The position numbers were made by a program, and so were the translations under genes. 64,000 nt of DNA, from the NCBI RefSeq assembly GCF_019703515.2, contig NC_059373.1:13055281-13119280 (forward strand), read 5' to 3'. Positions 1-9,728 of the stretch are shown here, piece after piece. This DNA is from Myxocyprinus asiaticus (Eukaryota; Chordata; Actinopteri; Cypriniformes; Catostomidae). The notes beneath the pieces were generated by a model. The model saw nothing but the letters and a program-made list of their open reading frames with translations. It was not told the DNA's origin and did no database searches. Numbering within the stretch: the first letter of the stretch is position 1; every line of letters begins with the position of its first letter.

Positions 1-1425
1 CATGCTCGGAACTGGGATAAGTGGCTCGAACCCCTGCTATTTGCAGTGCGAGAGGTCCCGCAAGCCTCCACCAGGTTTTCCCCATTTGAACTATTATATG
101 GCCGTAAGCCCCATGGCGTGTTAGACATCATGAAGGAAAATTGGGAGGAGGGACCTTTACAGAGCAAAAATGAATTTCAATATGTTCCTGACCTGAAAGC
201 AAAACTCCACACACTGAGGCAACTATCAAAGGAGAATTTGCTACAGGCACAAGGATACGCTGTCCCAGCTGTATAACAGTGGAGCTTGCAAGGATACGCT
301 GTCCTAGCTGTATAACAGTGGAGCTCGGCTATGGGAGTTTGCACAGGGAGAAAAGTACTTGTATTGCTGCCCACATTGAGCTCGAAATTACTCGCGAAGT
401 GGCAAAGGCCCTTTTAGGTTGGGGAAGTCGACTATGAGGTAGTGCGTACGGATAGGGGCGGGGCACATCAGATTTACCACCTCAACCTACTAAAACCATG
501 GGGAGAGGCGGTCCCCGTATCTTTGGCGATGGTAGTCCCGGAGAGGGAGGAGACCATCTCTCGCCTTCACAACGTACAGAGGTTGCCAGGTTGCAAAATA
601 ATTTCTCTGACATATTCTCGCCTCTCCCCAGCCTCATTAATCTCATAAAACACCACATTGAGACAACCCCAGGGGTAGTGGTACGTAGTCATCCCTGCAG
701 CTTACCCGAACACAAGAAACAGGTAGTATGTGAAGAATTAAAGGCCATGCTCGATATGGGGTTAATAGAAGAATCCCACAGTGATTGGGCCAGCCCCGTG
801 GTTCTGGTATCTAAGAGCGATGGCTCGGTCCAGTTCTGGATTATAGGAAAGTTAACGCGGTGTCGAAATTTGGTGCTTATCCAATGCCTCGTGTTGACGA
901 ACTGCTCGATCGGTTGGGCACTTCTCGCTTTTATTTGACAATGGATTTAACAAATGGATATTGGCAGATCCCCTTAGCGTCGATGTCCTGTGATAAAACA
1001 GCCTTCTCCACACTGTTTTGGTTTACACCAATTTGTGACCCTTCTGTTCAGTTTGTTTGGGGCCCCGGCTACATATCAGTGGCTTATGGACAGGGTTCTC
1101 AGACCGCATGCTGTGTATGCCGCTGCCTATTTGGATGATATCATTATTTATAGTAATTATTGGCAGTGACACGTGCAGCATCTGAGGGCCGTGAGGTTGC
1201 TGCGACGAGCGGGGCTCATAGCAAACCCGAAGAAGTGCGCAATTGGGCGGGTGGAGGTACGGTATCTGGGGTTCCACTTGGGTCATGGTCAATTGATAAA
1301 ACCGCAGCGATTGCGAACTGCCTGAGACCCAAGACCAAAAAGGAGGTGAGACAGTTCCTGGGGCTGGCTGGCTATTTTCAAAGGTGCCTAAATATTCGAA
1401 CAGGCCGGACAGTTCCTCTGGCCTG
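1..1425 (+). pseudogene. Ty3/gypsy pol remnant, integrase-then-RT order (Gmr1-like)
   Basis: This is a decayed retrotransposon pol, open to the left. Bases 1-255 read as the integrase C-terminal half (FSPFELLYGRKPHGVLD and following). A tandem duplication at 250-327 and a TAG near 416 break it. Bases 450-520 read as the integrase tail (IYHLNLLKPWGE). Reverse transcriptase follows directly: IKHHIETTPG, a LPEHKKQVV block and ASPVVLVSKSDGSVQF (about 570-835), then YPMPRVDELLDRLG and LTNGYWQIPL in another frame (860-1000), YLDD at 1128-1139 in a third frame, and KTKKEVRQFLGLAGYF near 1335-1380. At least three frame changes and internal stops make it non-functional. In ordinary Ty3/gypsy elements integrase lies after RT; integrase before RT is the order known for Gmr1-like elements of deuterostomes. 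RNase H and gag are not visible. Family assignment is by eye. Confidence 0.85.
250..327 (+). repeat. 39-bp tandem duplication inside the gypsy integrase
   Basis: Two copies of a unit beginning caaggatacgctgtcc lie head to tail with a 39-base period and one or two differences. The second copy disrupts the integrase frame, so the duplication arose in an already dead copy or killed it. Confidence 0.85.
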
Positions 1426-1429
1426 AGTC

Positions 1430-1773
1430 TGGCATAGGGGGTATATGGAGGTGAGGGTATGGTCAAGCGTGCGTCTGGGGAGAGAGGAAGCGGTAAGGGT
1501 TTTCACCTGAGATGAATTGCTGGTAATTGCTATTTCTTTGTTTGCAGTGAGAGACAGGGGAAATAAAAAGGGCCAGACCTCAGAGTGAGGGGAAGAGACC
1601 AGCTGAAGCTATGAGTGTGTTGACCACTGCCAGTCCTTCATATATAGCATTTGAGTGTTTGTGTGAAGCTTTACCATTACATTGTCAAGCTAATGTGTTT
1701 TTGTGTGAAGAATACATTTACCTTTGAGTTGGATTCTCCATCTCCCACTTCCTCATTTCTTGAACTTTGTTAC
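1430..1773 (+). repeat. Probable degraded 3' LTR of the gypsy element
   Basis: Non-coding sequence follows the pol remnant. It has purine-rich stretches (around 1445-1500 and 1556-1605) and a decayed AATAAA-like site (gaatacatttacc) before a pyrimidine-rich end at gttaca. That is the usual layout of an LTR with its polyadenylation region. No second LTR is in the window, so the boundary is inferred from the start of the next repeat at 1774. Confidence 0.4.
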
Positions 1774-2237
1774 ACATGTCTTTCTATTTTTCATATTATA
1801 TTATTAATCACACATATATCATTTTATTTAATAATTGTTTTATTCTTTTTTCATATTGTTATTTGTCAAATTGTTTAATTTTATGTTGTGTGCTATATTT
1901 TCTCACAAATTAGAGATTAAGAGATTAAGTCATCAATGTCATGGGATAATGTCGTGAAGAACTAATTGTCCATTGACTTTGCATGGTATAGTAACACTTG
2001 TTGAATTTGTGCAAAAGTCAGACTGGGCATTGAGAAAGACACAATTAAGATTATTCAATAAACTCTGCTCATTTTTACCAACAATTCATCTCCTGCCTTC
2101 TGCTGTATTCCCCCTGCTGACTCTTGGGCTGGTAGGAGAGTGAGTTAACACAACAAGCTCTTGATGTTGAATGGTTTTGGATATCAGACAGAACTTTGAC
2201 ATATGGATATCTTCTGACGGAGAGAGCGGTCTTGTGT
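1774..2237 (+). repeat. Left outer arm of inverted repeat, LTR-like
   Basis: About 460 bases recur in inverted orientation at 5743-6203. Shared blocks include gcatggtatagtaacacttg, attgagaaagac and aactctgctcat. The aataaactctgctc box followed by a short tail ending gttaaca resembles the R-U5 end of a retroviral-type LTR. The two copies may therefore be oppositely oriented solo LTRs rather than arms of one element. Copy identity is high but not perfect. Confidence 0.75.
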
Positions 2238-2640
2238 ACACTGGATCTAACGTGCATTTTCACTGCCTATCATGTTTTCATATTCTAAGCATATCATTGT
2301 ATGCTGTACATGGCATCACATCTCTGTCTATAGGCTATATACATAGGCGATGGGTGAACAAATTGCAGGGTAAGGGTACATAAAATAAAATAAAGTAAAT
2401 AAATAACATTTAAAAAAAACAAACAAAAAAAACAATTCCCATCTGAATCCATACATTAATTTCAAAATTTTCAAATTGCAGGTAATGCCTACTGTACAAT
2501 GTTCACACTTCATACAAAACACTCCAAATTAATAAATTGTTGATTATTGTTATTTGCACAGACACCAGTATTCATATTGATATTATACATCTCAAATTGA
2601 TGCCTATCATTCCATCATTCTTTATATATTCAGTCTTTAT

Positions 2641-2938
2641 TAGGGCTGGGTATCGCCAAGCACCTCACGATACCATACGTGTTACCATGCAATTCCAATT
2701 AATTAATTAATTTGGTTATATTTCAGTTATAATGTCCATATTTTCTCATATATGAAAGAAATGAGGAATGCCACTCTTATTTAGACAATCTGCTTCATCT
2801 TTATTGCACTGTTGGACATTACAACAGTGCAATAAATACACAAAAAATTTAATAAAAATATTGATACTGGGATTGATACAATAGCATGAGAAAAAGTATC
2901 ATGGTATATTGATATTTGATTGTATTGGCATAGCCCTA
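2641..2938. mobile_element. 298-bp hAT-like MITE (tagggctgggtatcg type)
   Basis: The element starts tagggctgggtatcg and ends catagcccta, so its outer ends are inverted repeats. It is flanked by gtctttat on the left and ctctttat on the right, an 8-bp target duplication with one mismatch, which fits the hAT superfamily. There is no coding capacity. Confidence 0.65.
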
Positions 2939-2961
2939 CTCTTTATCCCTCCTTCCAGGAA

Positions 2962-3480
2962 ATCTAGAGAATCTCTAGATGATGTCATATGCAGCTTTAA
3001 GAGAACATTTAGAGCCTTCTTTCACAGTTTCTTGGCCAGACAACCTTTCCTTCTCCTGGATCTCTTTCTTCTGAGCCTCCAAAGTTTTGTCTGTAATACT
3101 TTTTCATACATTCCCCCGTTGTCTTTTCTGTTATATTTATGTTTACTTCATGATTCCATCATTGGTTACATTTATGTTAAACTATTCTAAGTAAATATTT
3201 TTATATTCTAAAACAGGTATATAATAAACAGTTTAAAGCATTCCAAACACTGTTTACTCTTTTATCTTTTGGGATTACACAAAAAAAGCTGTATATGGAA
3301 GTATCTTGTTTCACCAACAAAGACTTTTCAAGGTTAGGTCTCTGTCTCAGTATTATTCTACAAATTAACGCCATCTTCTGGACACTCAAATGTACTAGAT
3401 TATATGTATTTCAATTAAGGTAAACTACATCAAACTTGTAAGTCATAAATGATATAATATCATAAGATAAAATATTATAA
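2962..3480. repeat. Left inner arm of the inverted duplication
   Basis: The block at about 2962-3185 (for example ttctttcacagtttcttggc and gacaacctttccttctcctg) recurs inverted at about 4424-4636. Further in, catcttctggacactcaaatg near 3372 matches an inverted copy near 3900. The arms flank an AT-rich centre containing the (TA)n run. Confidence 0.8.
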
Positions 3481-3623
3481 ACTTGTCAGTTTATATATAA
3501 GGAAAATATTTGAAGCATTGTATTAAACCAAATCTTATATTATTGCCTTCTTAGGATAAATTGGTTTTGCAATGTTGCTTTAACTTACAAGTGAAGGTAA
3601 AAAAACATTTTCCTCATTATTCA

Positions 3624-3626
<3 letters not shown>

Positions 3627-3699
<73 letters not shown>
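3627..3699. repeat. (AT)n microsatellite
   Basis: An uninterrupted AT dinucleotide run of about 70 bases lies near the symmetry centre of the surrounding inverted duplication, where it could extrude as a hairpin. Confidence 0.97.
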
Positions 3700-3700
<1 letters not shown>

Positions 3701-3809
3701 GTATATATATAAATTACTAGCCTGTAACAGTGCAGTTACATTGCCTATTAGTAAGTCATGAAATTACCAAAAAGGATGAATAAATTACGTAACTGGTAAG
3801 TCGTGTGTT

Positions 3810-4636
3810 AGCAGGGATATTACAATTTTACCTTATAAGTTTGATAAACTGTAGTTAAGAATTTAATTATTGTACAATTACATAATGTATAGCCTTTATT
3901 GTCCAGAAGATGGGGTCAATGTATTAGCTTTGATATGAATCTTGAAACGTTTCTGAACTGCTTTGTTTATGAAAAGTTTAATATACAGTGTACTGTGTAA
4001 AAATTCAGGTATTTCTGAAAAATGCTGTAAAGTGTGGTGTTTTCAAAAATAATGTCATAAATAGCTTTTATTTATCAATTAACTTCATACAAAGTGCAGT
4101 AAACTTAAAAAAGCTAAATCAATATTTGGTGTGACCACCAAACAGTGTTAGCAAGTAGGCTGGTCCAAGATTAATGAAGAACTTGACACAGTTCTTCTAT
4201 GGATTTAGGCTGCCTTGATTGCTTCATTCTCTTCATATAATCCCAGATTTATAGTATGGCTTATTGTTCTTTTTCTATTCAATTCTATGTGCTAAAGATG
4301 TTAAAATCTAAAATTGATATTTCCTACAGACACACTAAAGCAAAAGATAGAAAAGAACCATCTTAAGACAAATGTTTTTGTGAATCAACTAATGTGCCTG
4401 AGACTTTTGCACAGTACTGTAAATGTAAACAATGATAGAAACATGTTTATTACTGGGAAGAAAACATAAACATTCATCAGAAAATGGGGGTATATATGAA
4501 TATGTTTTACAGACAAAACTTCGGAAGCTCAGAAGAGATCCAGGAGAAGGAAAGGTTGTCTGGCCAAGAAACTGTGAAAGAAGGCTCTAAAGGCTCTCTT
4601 AAAGCTGCACATGATATCATGTGGAGATTCTCTAGT
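3810..4636. repeat. Right inner arm of the inverted duplication, interrupted
   Basis: This is the reverse complement of the 2962-3480 arm. Similarity runs from about 3810 to 3982, is broken by a MITE at 3983-4423, and resumes at about 4424-4636. The MITE is therefore younger than the inverted duplication. Confidence 0.75.
3983..4423. mobile_element. Tc1/mariner-like MITE with short TIRs
   Basis: The left end tacagtgtactgtgtaaaa and the right end, reading tacagtactgtgcaaaagtc on the opposite strand, are imperfect terminal inverted repeats starting at TA. The interior is non-coding (about 440 bp). It interrupts the right arm of an older inverted duplication. Confidence 0.65.
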
Positions 4637-4884
4637 TTTCAATGCTGGTAAGTGGTTATAACCAGTTGAAACTAAAAGCCAAAGGGTTTATAACGGTGCA
4701 TTTTTGGAACTACTTCACTTCATGTTGCCTAAAAAAAATTAAAAATGTGCTTAAGGAAACTGCTGCATCACACATTTATTTGCCTAATTGCCCATTGTGT
4801 ATGTCGCATTCTGTGAATGAAGACCTTTTTTAACAACTATGTATAATTACCACATATTCTGTACATGTATGACTAATCCAGATA

Positions 4885-5742
4885 CAGTGCTGTGAAAAAG
4901 TATTTGCCTCTGATTTCTTCTATTTTTGTGTATTTTTCATACTAATTTGTTTTATATCTTCAAACAAAATATTACATAAAGGCAACCTGAGTAAACACAA
5001 AATACAGTTTTAATATATATATATATATATAAGAAAAAAGTTATCCAACACCTGTCACCCATGTGAAAAACTAACTGCCCCCTTAAACTTAATAGCTGGT
5101 TGTGCCACCTTCAACAGCAACAACTGCAACCAAACGTGTCCGATAACTGGAGATCAGTCTTTCACAATGTTGTGATAAATTTTTGGCCCACTCTTCTTTG
5201 CAGAATTGCTTTAGTTCAGCCACATTGGAGGGTTTTCGAGCATGAACTGGCCATTTAAGGTACTGTCACAGCATCTCAATCACGTTCAAGTCAGGACTTT
5301 GACTAGGCCACTCCAAAACTTACATTTTACTTCTTTTGAGCCATTCAGAGGTGGACTTACTCCTATGCTTTGGATCATTGTCTTGCTGCATAATCCAGTT
5401 GCGCTTGAGCTTCAACTCATGGACTGATGACCGGACATTCTCCTTTAGGATTTTCTGGCAGAGAGCAGAATTCATATATCCCTGAACAAGTCTTCCTGAC
5501 CATGAAGCAGCAAATCATCCCCACACCATCACACTACCACCACCATGCTTGACGGTAGGTATGATGATCTTTTTGTTGAATTCTGTGTTTGATTTACGCA
5601 AGATGTAATGGGACCCCTGTCTTCCAAACAGTTCCACTTTCGACTCATCAGTCCACAAACCAAAAGTGGTTGCAAAAACACAGTTTTTGCTCAGAACGAA
5701 CCAAAATGAAAAACATTTTGTTTTTGGTCCCTGTTCACAAGA
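4885..5742 (-). pseudogene. Truncated Tc1-like transposon with transposase remnant
   Basis: The left end cagtgctgtgaaaaagtat after a TA is a Tc1-family terminal repeat. On the minus strand, about 5700-5060 encodes the C-terminal part of a Tc1 DDE transposase: WTDESKVELFGRQG, then WIMQQDNDPKHRSK (second catalytic Asp), then EWPSQSPDLNVIE (catalytic Glu region). Stops follow, for example after SEWLKRSKM. The N-terminal DNA-binding half and the other terminal repeat are missing because the sequence stops at 5742, where the inverted LTR-like arm begins. A short (TA)n run lies at 5014-5030. It is non-functional. Confidence 0.88.
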
Positions 5743-6203
5743 CCTCTAGCTCTGTCAGAAGATATACGTACATATATCAGTCAACATCAACAGCTTGCTA
5801 TGTTAACTTACTCTCCTACCAGCTCAAAAGCCAGCAGAGTCAGCATAAGGGATAATAGCAGAGGGCAGGAGACGAAGTGACGGAAAAAATGAGCAGAGTT
5901 TCTTGAATAATCTTAACTGCGTCTTTCTCAATTCTCAGTCTGACTTTGTCTGACCAGCACAAATTCATCAAGTGTTACTATACCATGCAAAGACAATGGA
6001 CAATTGCTTCTTCACAACATTGTCCCATGACACTGAAGACCTGGAAATTGAAACCCTTAATCTGTAACTTGTGAGAAAATATAGAACACAACATAAAATT
6101 AAACAATCTGACGAATAACAATATGAAAAATGTGTAAAAAAATTATTATATAAAAGTGATATATGTAAGAATAATAAAATAATATAAAAAATAGAAAGAC
6201 ATG
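5743..6203 (-). repeat. Right outer arm of inverted repeat, LTR-like
   Basis: This is the reverse-complement partner of 1774-2237 with the same ordered blocks, including the reversed polyadenylation-like box (gagcagagtttcttgaat). It abuts the truncated Tc1 element. Confidence 0.75.
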
Positions 6204-6245
6204 AATTAAGACTTTGTATGTATGTACAGTATGTTTGCTCTCTTT

Positions 6246-6291
6246 AAGTAACACACACTCACACACACTCACAAGCAGGCACACAGACTCA

Positions 6292-6328
<37 letters not shown>
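6246..6328. repeat. (CA)n / (ACACTC)n microsatellite
   Basis: Imperfect ACACTC repeats run into a pure (CA)n tract at about 6294-6326. Confidence 0.95.
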
Positions 6329-7477
6329 GTTGCCTTTGAAAAATGAAAATAGAACTTAAGATCCTTCTGTCATGGAATGTGATAAGTTTCTTTCAAAATT
6401 ATCAGAGAAAGTCATGATAGACAGGTGGTAGCTTTTTTTTATATAGCTATCAGTTCATCACTCGGAATGACTTAGAATAGCCTACAACACCTAAATGCTT
6501 ACAGCAGGAAGAACAGCAGGATGCAGGAAAAATGGTTGAGTATTGTTTTAAGTATAAAATATTTACATCTAGGGCCTGTATTGTCCATTTATAGTCTTTA
6601 ATCAACAGCTTGGAACTTTACCTAGTTAAAAACCAGCTAATTTCAAGACCTTGGCGTCACGTCAGGTCATCACGTGACGTCGTCACACGCTGTGTAATTT
6701 GCTCAAAGCACAAAAAGTTCGGTCAGAGGTTCGGTAGATGTTCGGTCGGTCTGTCGGTCGATCGGTCGGCGCTTGGGATTTGGCACGGAGTTCCCGCCAT
6801 AGTTCAGTGAGACGCAAACGACACGTTCAGTGGCAGACATGAAGGGGTGGCTTTAGGGACTCAAGCCCCTGCCCTTTTGCTGAGGTGCCCCTCAAATGCG
6901 ACCAAAAATGAAAGCTTACACACTCAAATGAAATGACATTTGTATGCTTAATAAAAGTATTTTGGGGGGTAAAAATGTCAAATCATTTTTATTTGTATTG
7001 CGCCATTCACAACACACATAGTTTCAAAGCAGCTTTACAGAAGATCAGGCATTAACAAAAAATGAAACTGTAATTTTTATAAAGTCTTAGAGTCATCATT
7101 GTGTAGTTTGATAAAATATGATTGTGAATTGTTTAAAAATAAGTAATTAAATAATAATTGTATTTATAATGTGTCTTACTATTTAAATGTGTCAGTAATT
7201 ATGCTGAAACTTCAATCCATCAATTACAGAATTTAATAATCAATTACAATGACTATAATAATGCCCCTTGTGTTACAGAAGCTACCTCAGATTAGGCCTC
7301 TCTAGGTGCCCTCTCGCAAAAAACACGGGGTGCGTGAAGGCTATATAAGCAAAATAAAATTATTGTTGTTCTTTTCCTCCCCAATTACGATATGTTAAGC
7401 ATACTGTGGACTATTTGGAAAATACACTTGGAAAGGTAATCCATAGTGTGCTGCTGCTTTACCCGTGACCATTTTGT
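6329..7477. other. Intergenic: GC-rich patch and dispersed repeat, no gene seen
   Basis: No convincing coding frame. At 6655-6780 there is a GC-rich patch with CRE/E-box-like tcacgtgacgtcgtcac and a run of ggtcggt units. At about 6975-7070 sequence with tttgtattgcgccattcaca and aaagcagctttacagaa looks like a common fish dispersed repeat. The rest is AT-rich. Confidence 0.6.
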
Positions 7478-7640
7478 CCTTAAAGGGATAGTTCACCCAA
7501 AAATGAAAATACCACTCCACTTCCAAGTTTTTTGTTTTGTTTTGTTTTTTGGTCATATAATGTAAAACACTAAACCAAATATTCCATGTTATTATGTATT
7601 TTTTCACAATTAAGTCAAATCATTATCCCAGTAAAACTGA
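7478..7640 (+). mobile_element. Fragment of the aaagggatagttca MITE family
   Basis: It begins ttaaagggatagttcaccca, the terminal sequence shared with the copies at 28356, 40572, 57401 and 61503. Only the left end is present. Confidence 0.6.
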
Positions 7641-7683
7641 TTCGTCTGAAAGAAAAAACGTTTTTCTATGAATTACATACAGG

Positions 7684-8534
7684 TAGGATTGGGGAGTAAT
7701 GAAATACATGTAACGGGATTACGTATTTAAAATACAAAATATAAGTAACTGTATTCCACTACAGTTACAATTTAAATCATTGGTAATTAGAATACAGTTA
7801 CATTCAGTAAAGTATTTTGATTACTGAAGAGATTACTTTGCATTTTATTGTCATTTGCTTCATTTAATATTTTGTCCTTTCAGATGGAAAACATTTATAC
7901 ATATAAATGATGCGACCCAAAGTGCATTTGAACAGCGGTGAAACACTTTCTTATGATGTGTTACATTCATACGAGCAGACAGAGAAGTAAGTTTGAAGTA
8001 AGTTTGGAGCAGAAGAAACAGAAATAAACCTTGTGTAAATTGTCAGCTTTACGCTAAGCTAAAATGCTATTTCTAGCCATTTTACATGCACATGTTACCA
8101 GGCACGACCATATTATTTTATCAAGAAAATTCACGTTAGATCATAATTAATTTTTTTCTAGTAAGACCTTTGATAATAGGGCAAAAATCTTATTCTTGAT
8201 ATTAATTTTTGTATTGTTTTCCTGTAAAAATATAAAAAAATCCTAAAACAAGATCAATTTGATTTGTCTTGTTTTAGAAACAACACTGCATAAGATATTT
8301 AGGTTTTTCAGAGAATGTATTTTTAACATGTGTATTTTGTCTTACTGTACTGGCAGAGTTTTTATAGTCAAAACAAGTAAAAAAATCTACCAGTGCTGAA
8401 GAAGTAATCCAAAGTATTTAGAATATGTTGCTGACTTTGAGTAATCTAACGGAATACGTTACAAATGACATTTTACAGCATGTATTCTGTAATCTGTAGT
8501 GGAATACATTTCAAAAGTAACCCTCTCAACCCTG
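7684..8534. mobile_element. hAT-type non-autonomous element, copy A (851 bp)
   Basis: The ends taggattggggagtaatg and aaccctctcaaccctg are inverted repeats, flanked on both sides by the identical 8-mer catacagg. An 8-bp duplication is the hAT signature. There is no transposase. A near-identical copy lies at 33530-34374. Confidence 0.88.
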
Positions 8535-9111
8535 CATACAGGCTTATTAATAAATTCATATTTAGACACCAATGTATTTTATTAAAAGTTTATAAAATAC
8601 ATGGACGTGTGGCATGATTGCGAAATCACACGATTTTAGGGTTCCCCCACCTCCGAAATCCCAATTTAACCCCTGCTTACTGGGAAGATAGTGTCACTCT
8701 GATTTCTTGTATTTCTCAATATTATGATAGTCTTTATTCTTTCTTTCTAATTGATTGCATGAGTTTGTCTTGCAGTAAGTAAAGGGGAAATAGGGATAAA
8801 TTGTCTCCATTTTGTGCATCAGCTATGGAATCTAAAGAAAAGAAAGGATTTATACAATAATTCTTGGTGTGAATGTATGTTTAGATAATTTGGAAAATGC
8901 TATGATGCCCTGGTCATTGTTGATACACCTGTTCCTTGGCATTCTGTAGCAGGCTGTTTTGTGGATCAAAATGAAACAGTTAATTAGATAGCCTAATTGG
9001 TCCTTCTCAGACGCTCAGTCTTGTTCAGCATTGTAGTGCTGAGTGCATTTACAGGTGAAAGCTAGTGGCCTTGTGATCATTCTTGTTGATTGATGGTCAA
9101 CTCTCCTGTTA
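8535..9111. other. Intergenic, nothing recognised
   Basis: AT-rich sequence without an open frame of note, a microsatellite or a repeat I can name. Confidence 0.5.
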
Positions 9112-9119
9112 CTGGCAGT

Positions 9120-9251
9120 CAGGGCTGTAGCTAGTGGGGTGAAAGGTGGTAATGATTCTAGGGGCCCAAATTCTAAACGGTATTTTTTAATAAGAAAGGG
9201 GCCCAGAGCAATATACAGTCAGCAGGCCCAGAATACCTGGCTACGGCCCTG
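9120..9251. mobile_element. 132-bp hAT-like MITE
   Basis: The terminal inverted repeats read cagggctgtagctag inward from the left and cagggccgtagccag inward from the right. The 8-mer ctggcagt is present directly on both sides (9112-9119 and 9252-9259). It is non-coding. Perfect target duplication suggests a fairly recent insertion. Confidence 0.85.
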
Positions 9252-9614
9252 CTGGCAGTAGCAGGTCGCAAATAGTAGGGGACAATGAGAGATTAGTGTG
9301 AATAGCATTTTTATTTTTTGCCTCAATGCTGATTTACTCTTTCGGAGGCCATTTGGGGCCCTTGGTTAATGCATTCATGTCTGCAACATTGTAGAAGAGG
9401 GTCAGTGCCATGTATGAATGTTTTTTATTTTAATATAATTGACAGTAAGGAAAGACAGGACAAATGAACGAAGAAAAGGAGAAGAAAAACAAATCTGATG
9501 TATAGATTTTGGGTTCTTCTAACAATATTTACCCTGTAGCGGTCTTACCCATGGTGCTGTTAGACGCACGCGCAAAGGTCCCCTCGCTCAGTCAGCAATC
9601 AGGAGGCATATGAG
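9252..9614. other. Intergenic downstream of npvf, nothing recognised
   Basis: There is no frame or repeat of note between the MITE and the inferred 3' end of npvf. Confidence 0.5.
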
Positions 9615-9631
9615 GTTAATTCACACTTTAC

Positions 9632-9637
9632 TTTATT
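9632..9637 (-). terminator. Polyadenylation signal of npvf
   Basis: AATAAA on the minus strand lies about 90 bases past the npvf stop codon, giving a 3' UTR of roughly 110 bases if cleavage is 10-30 bases downstream. Confidence 0.75.
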
Positions 9638-9728
9638 CAGTCCATTTACAAGCAGGCAAGTACAGATGCACATACATCACTTCATAACACTCACGAACAA
9701 AACATCTCACATCAACCGCTGGGCTCCA

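Noticed and set aside
4642..4833. 63-aa plus-strand frame
   Set aside because: Lies between transposon remnants with no family resemblance.
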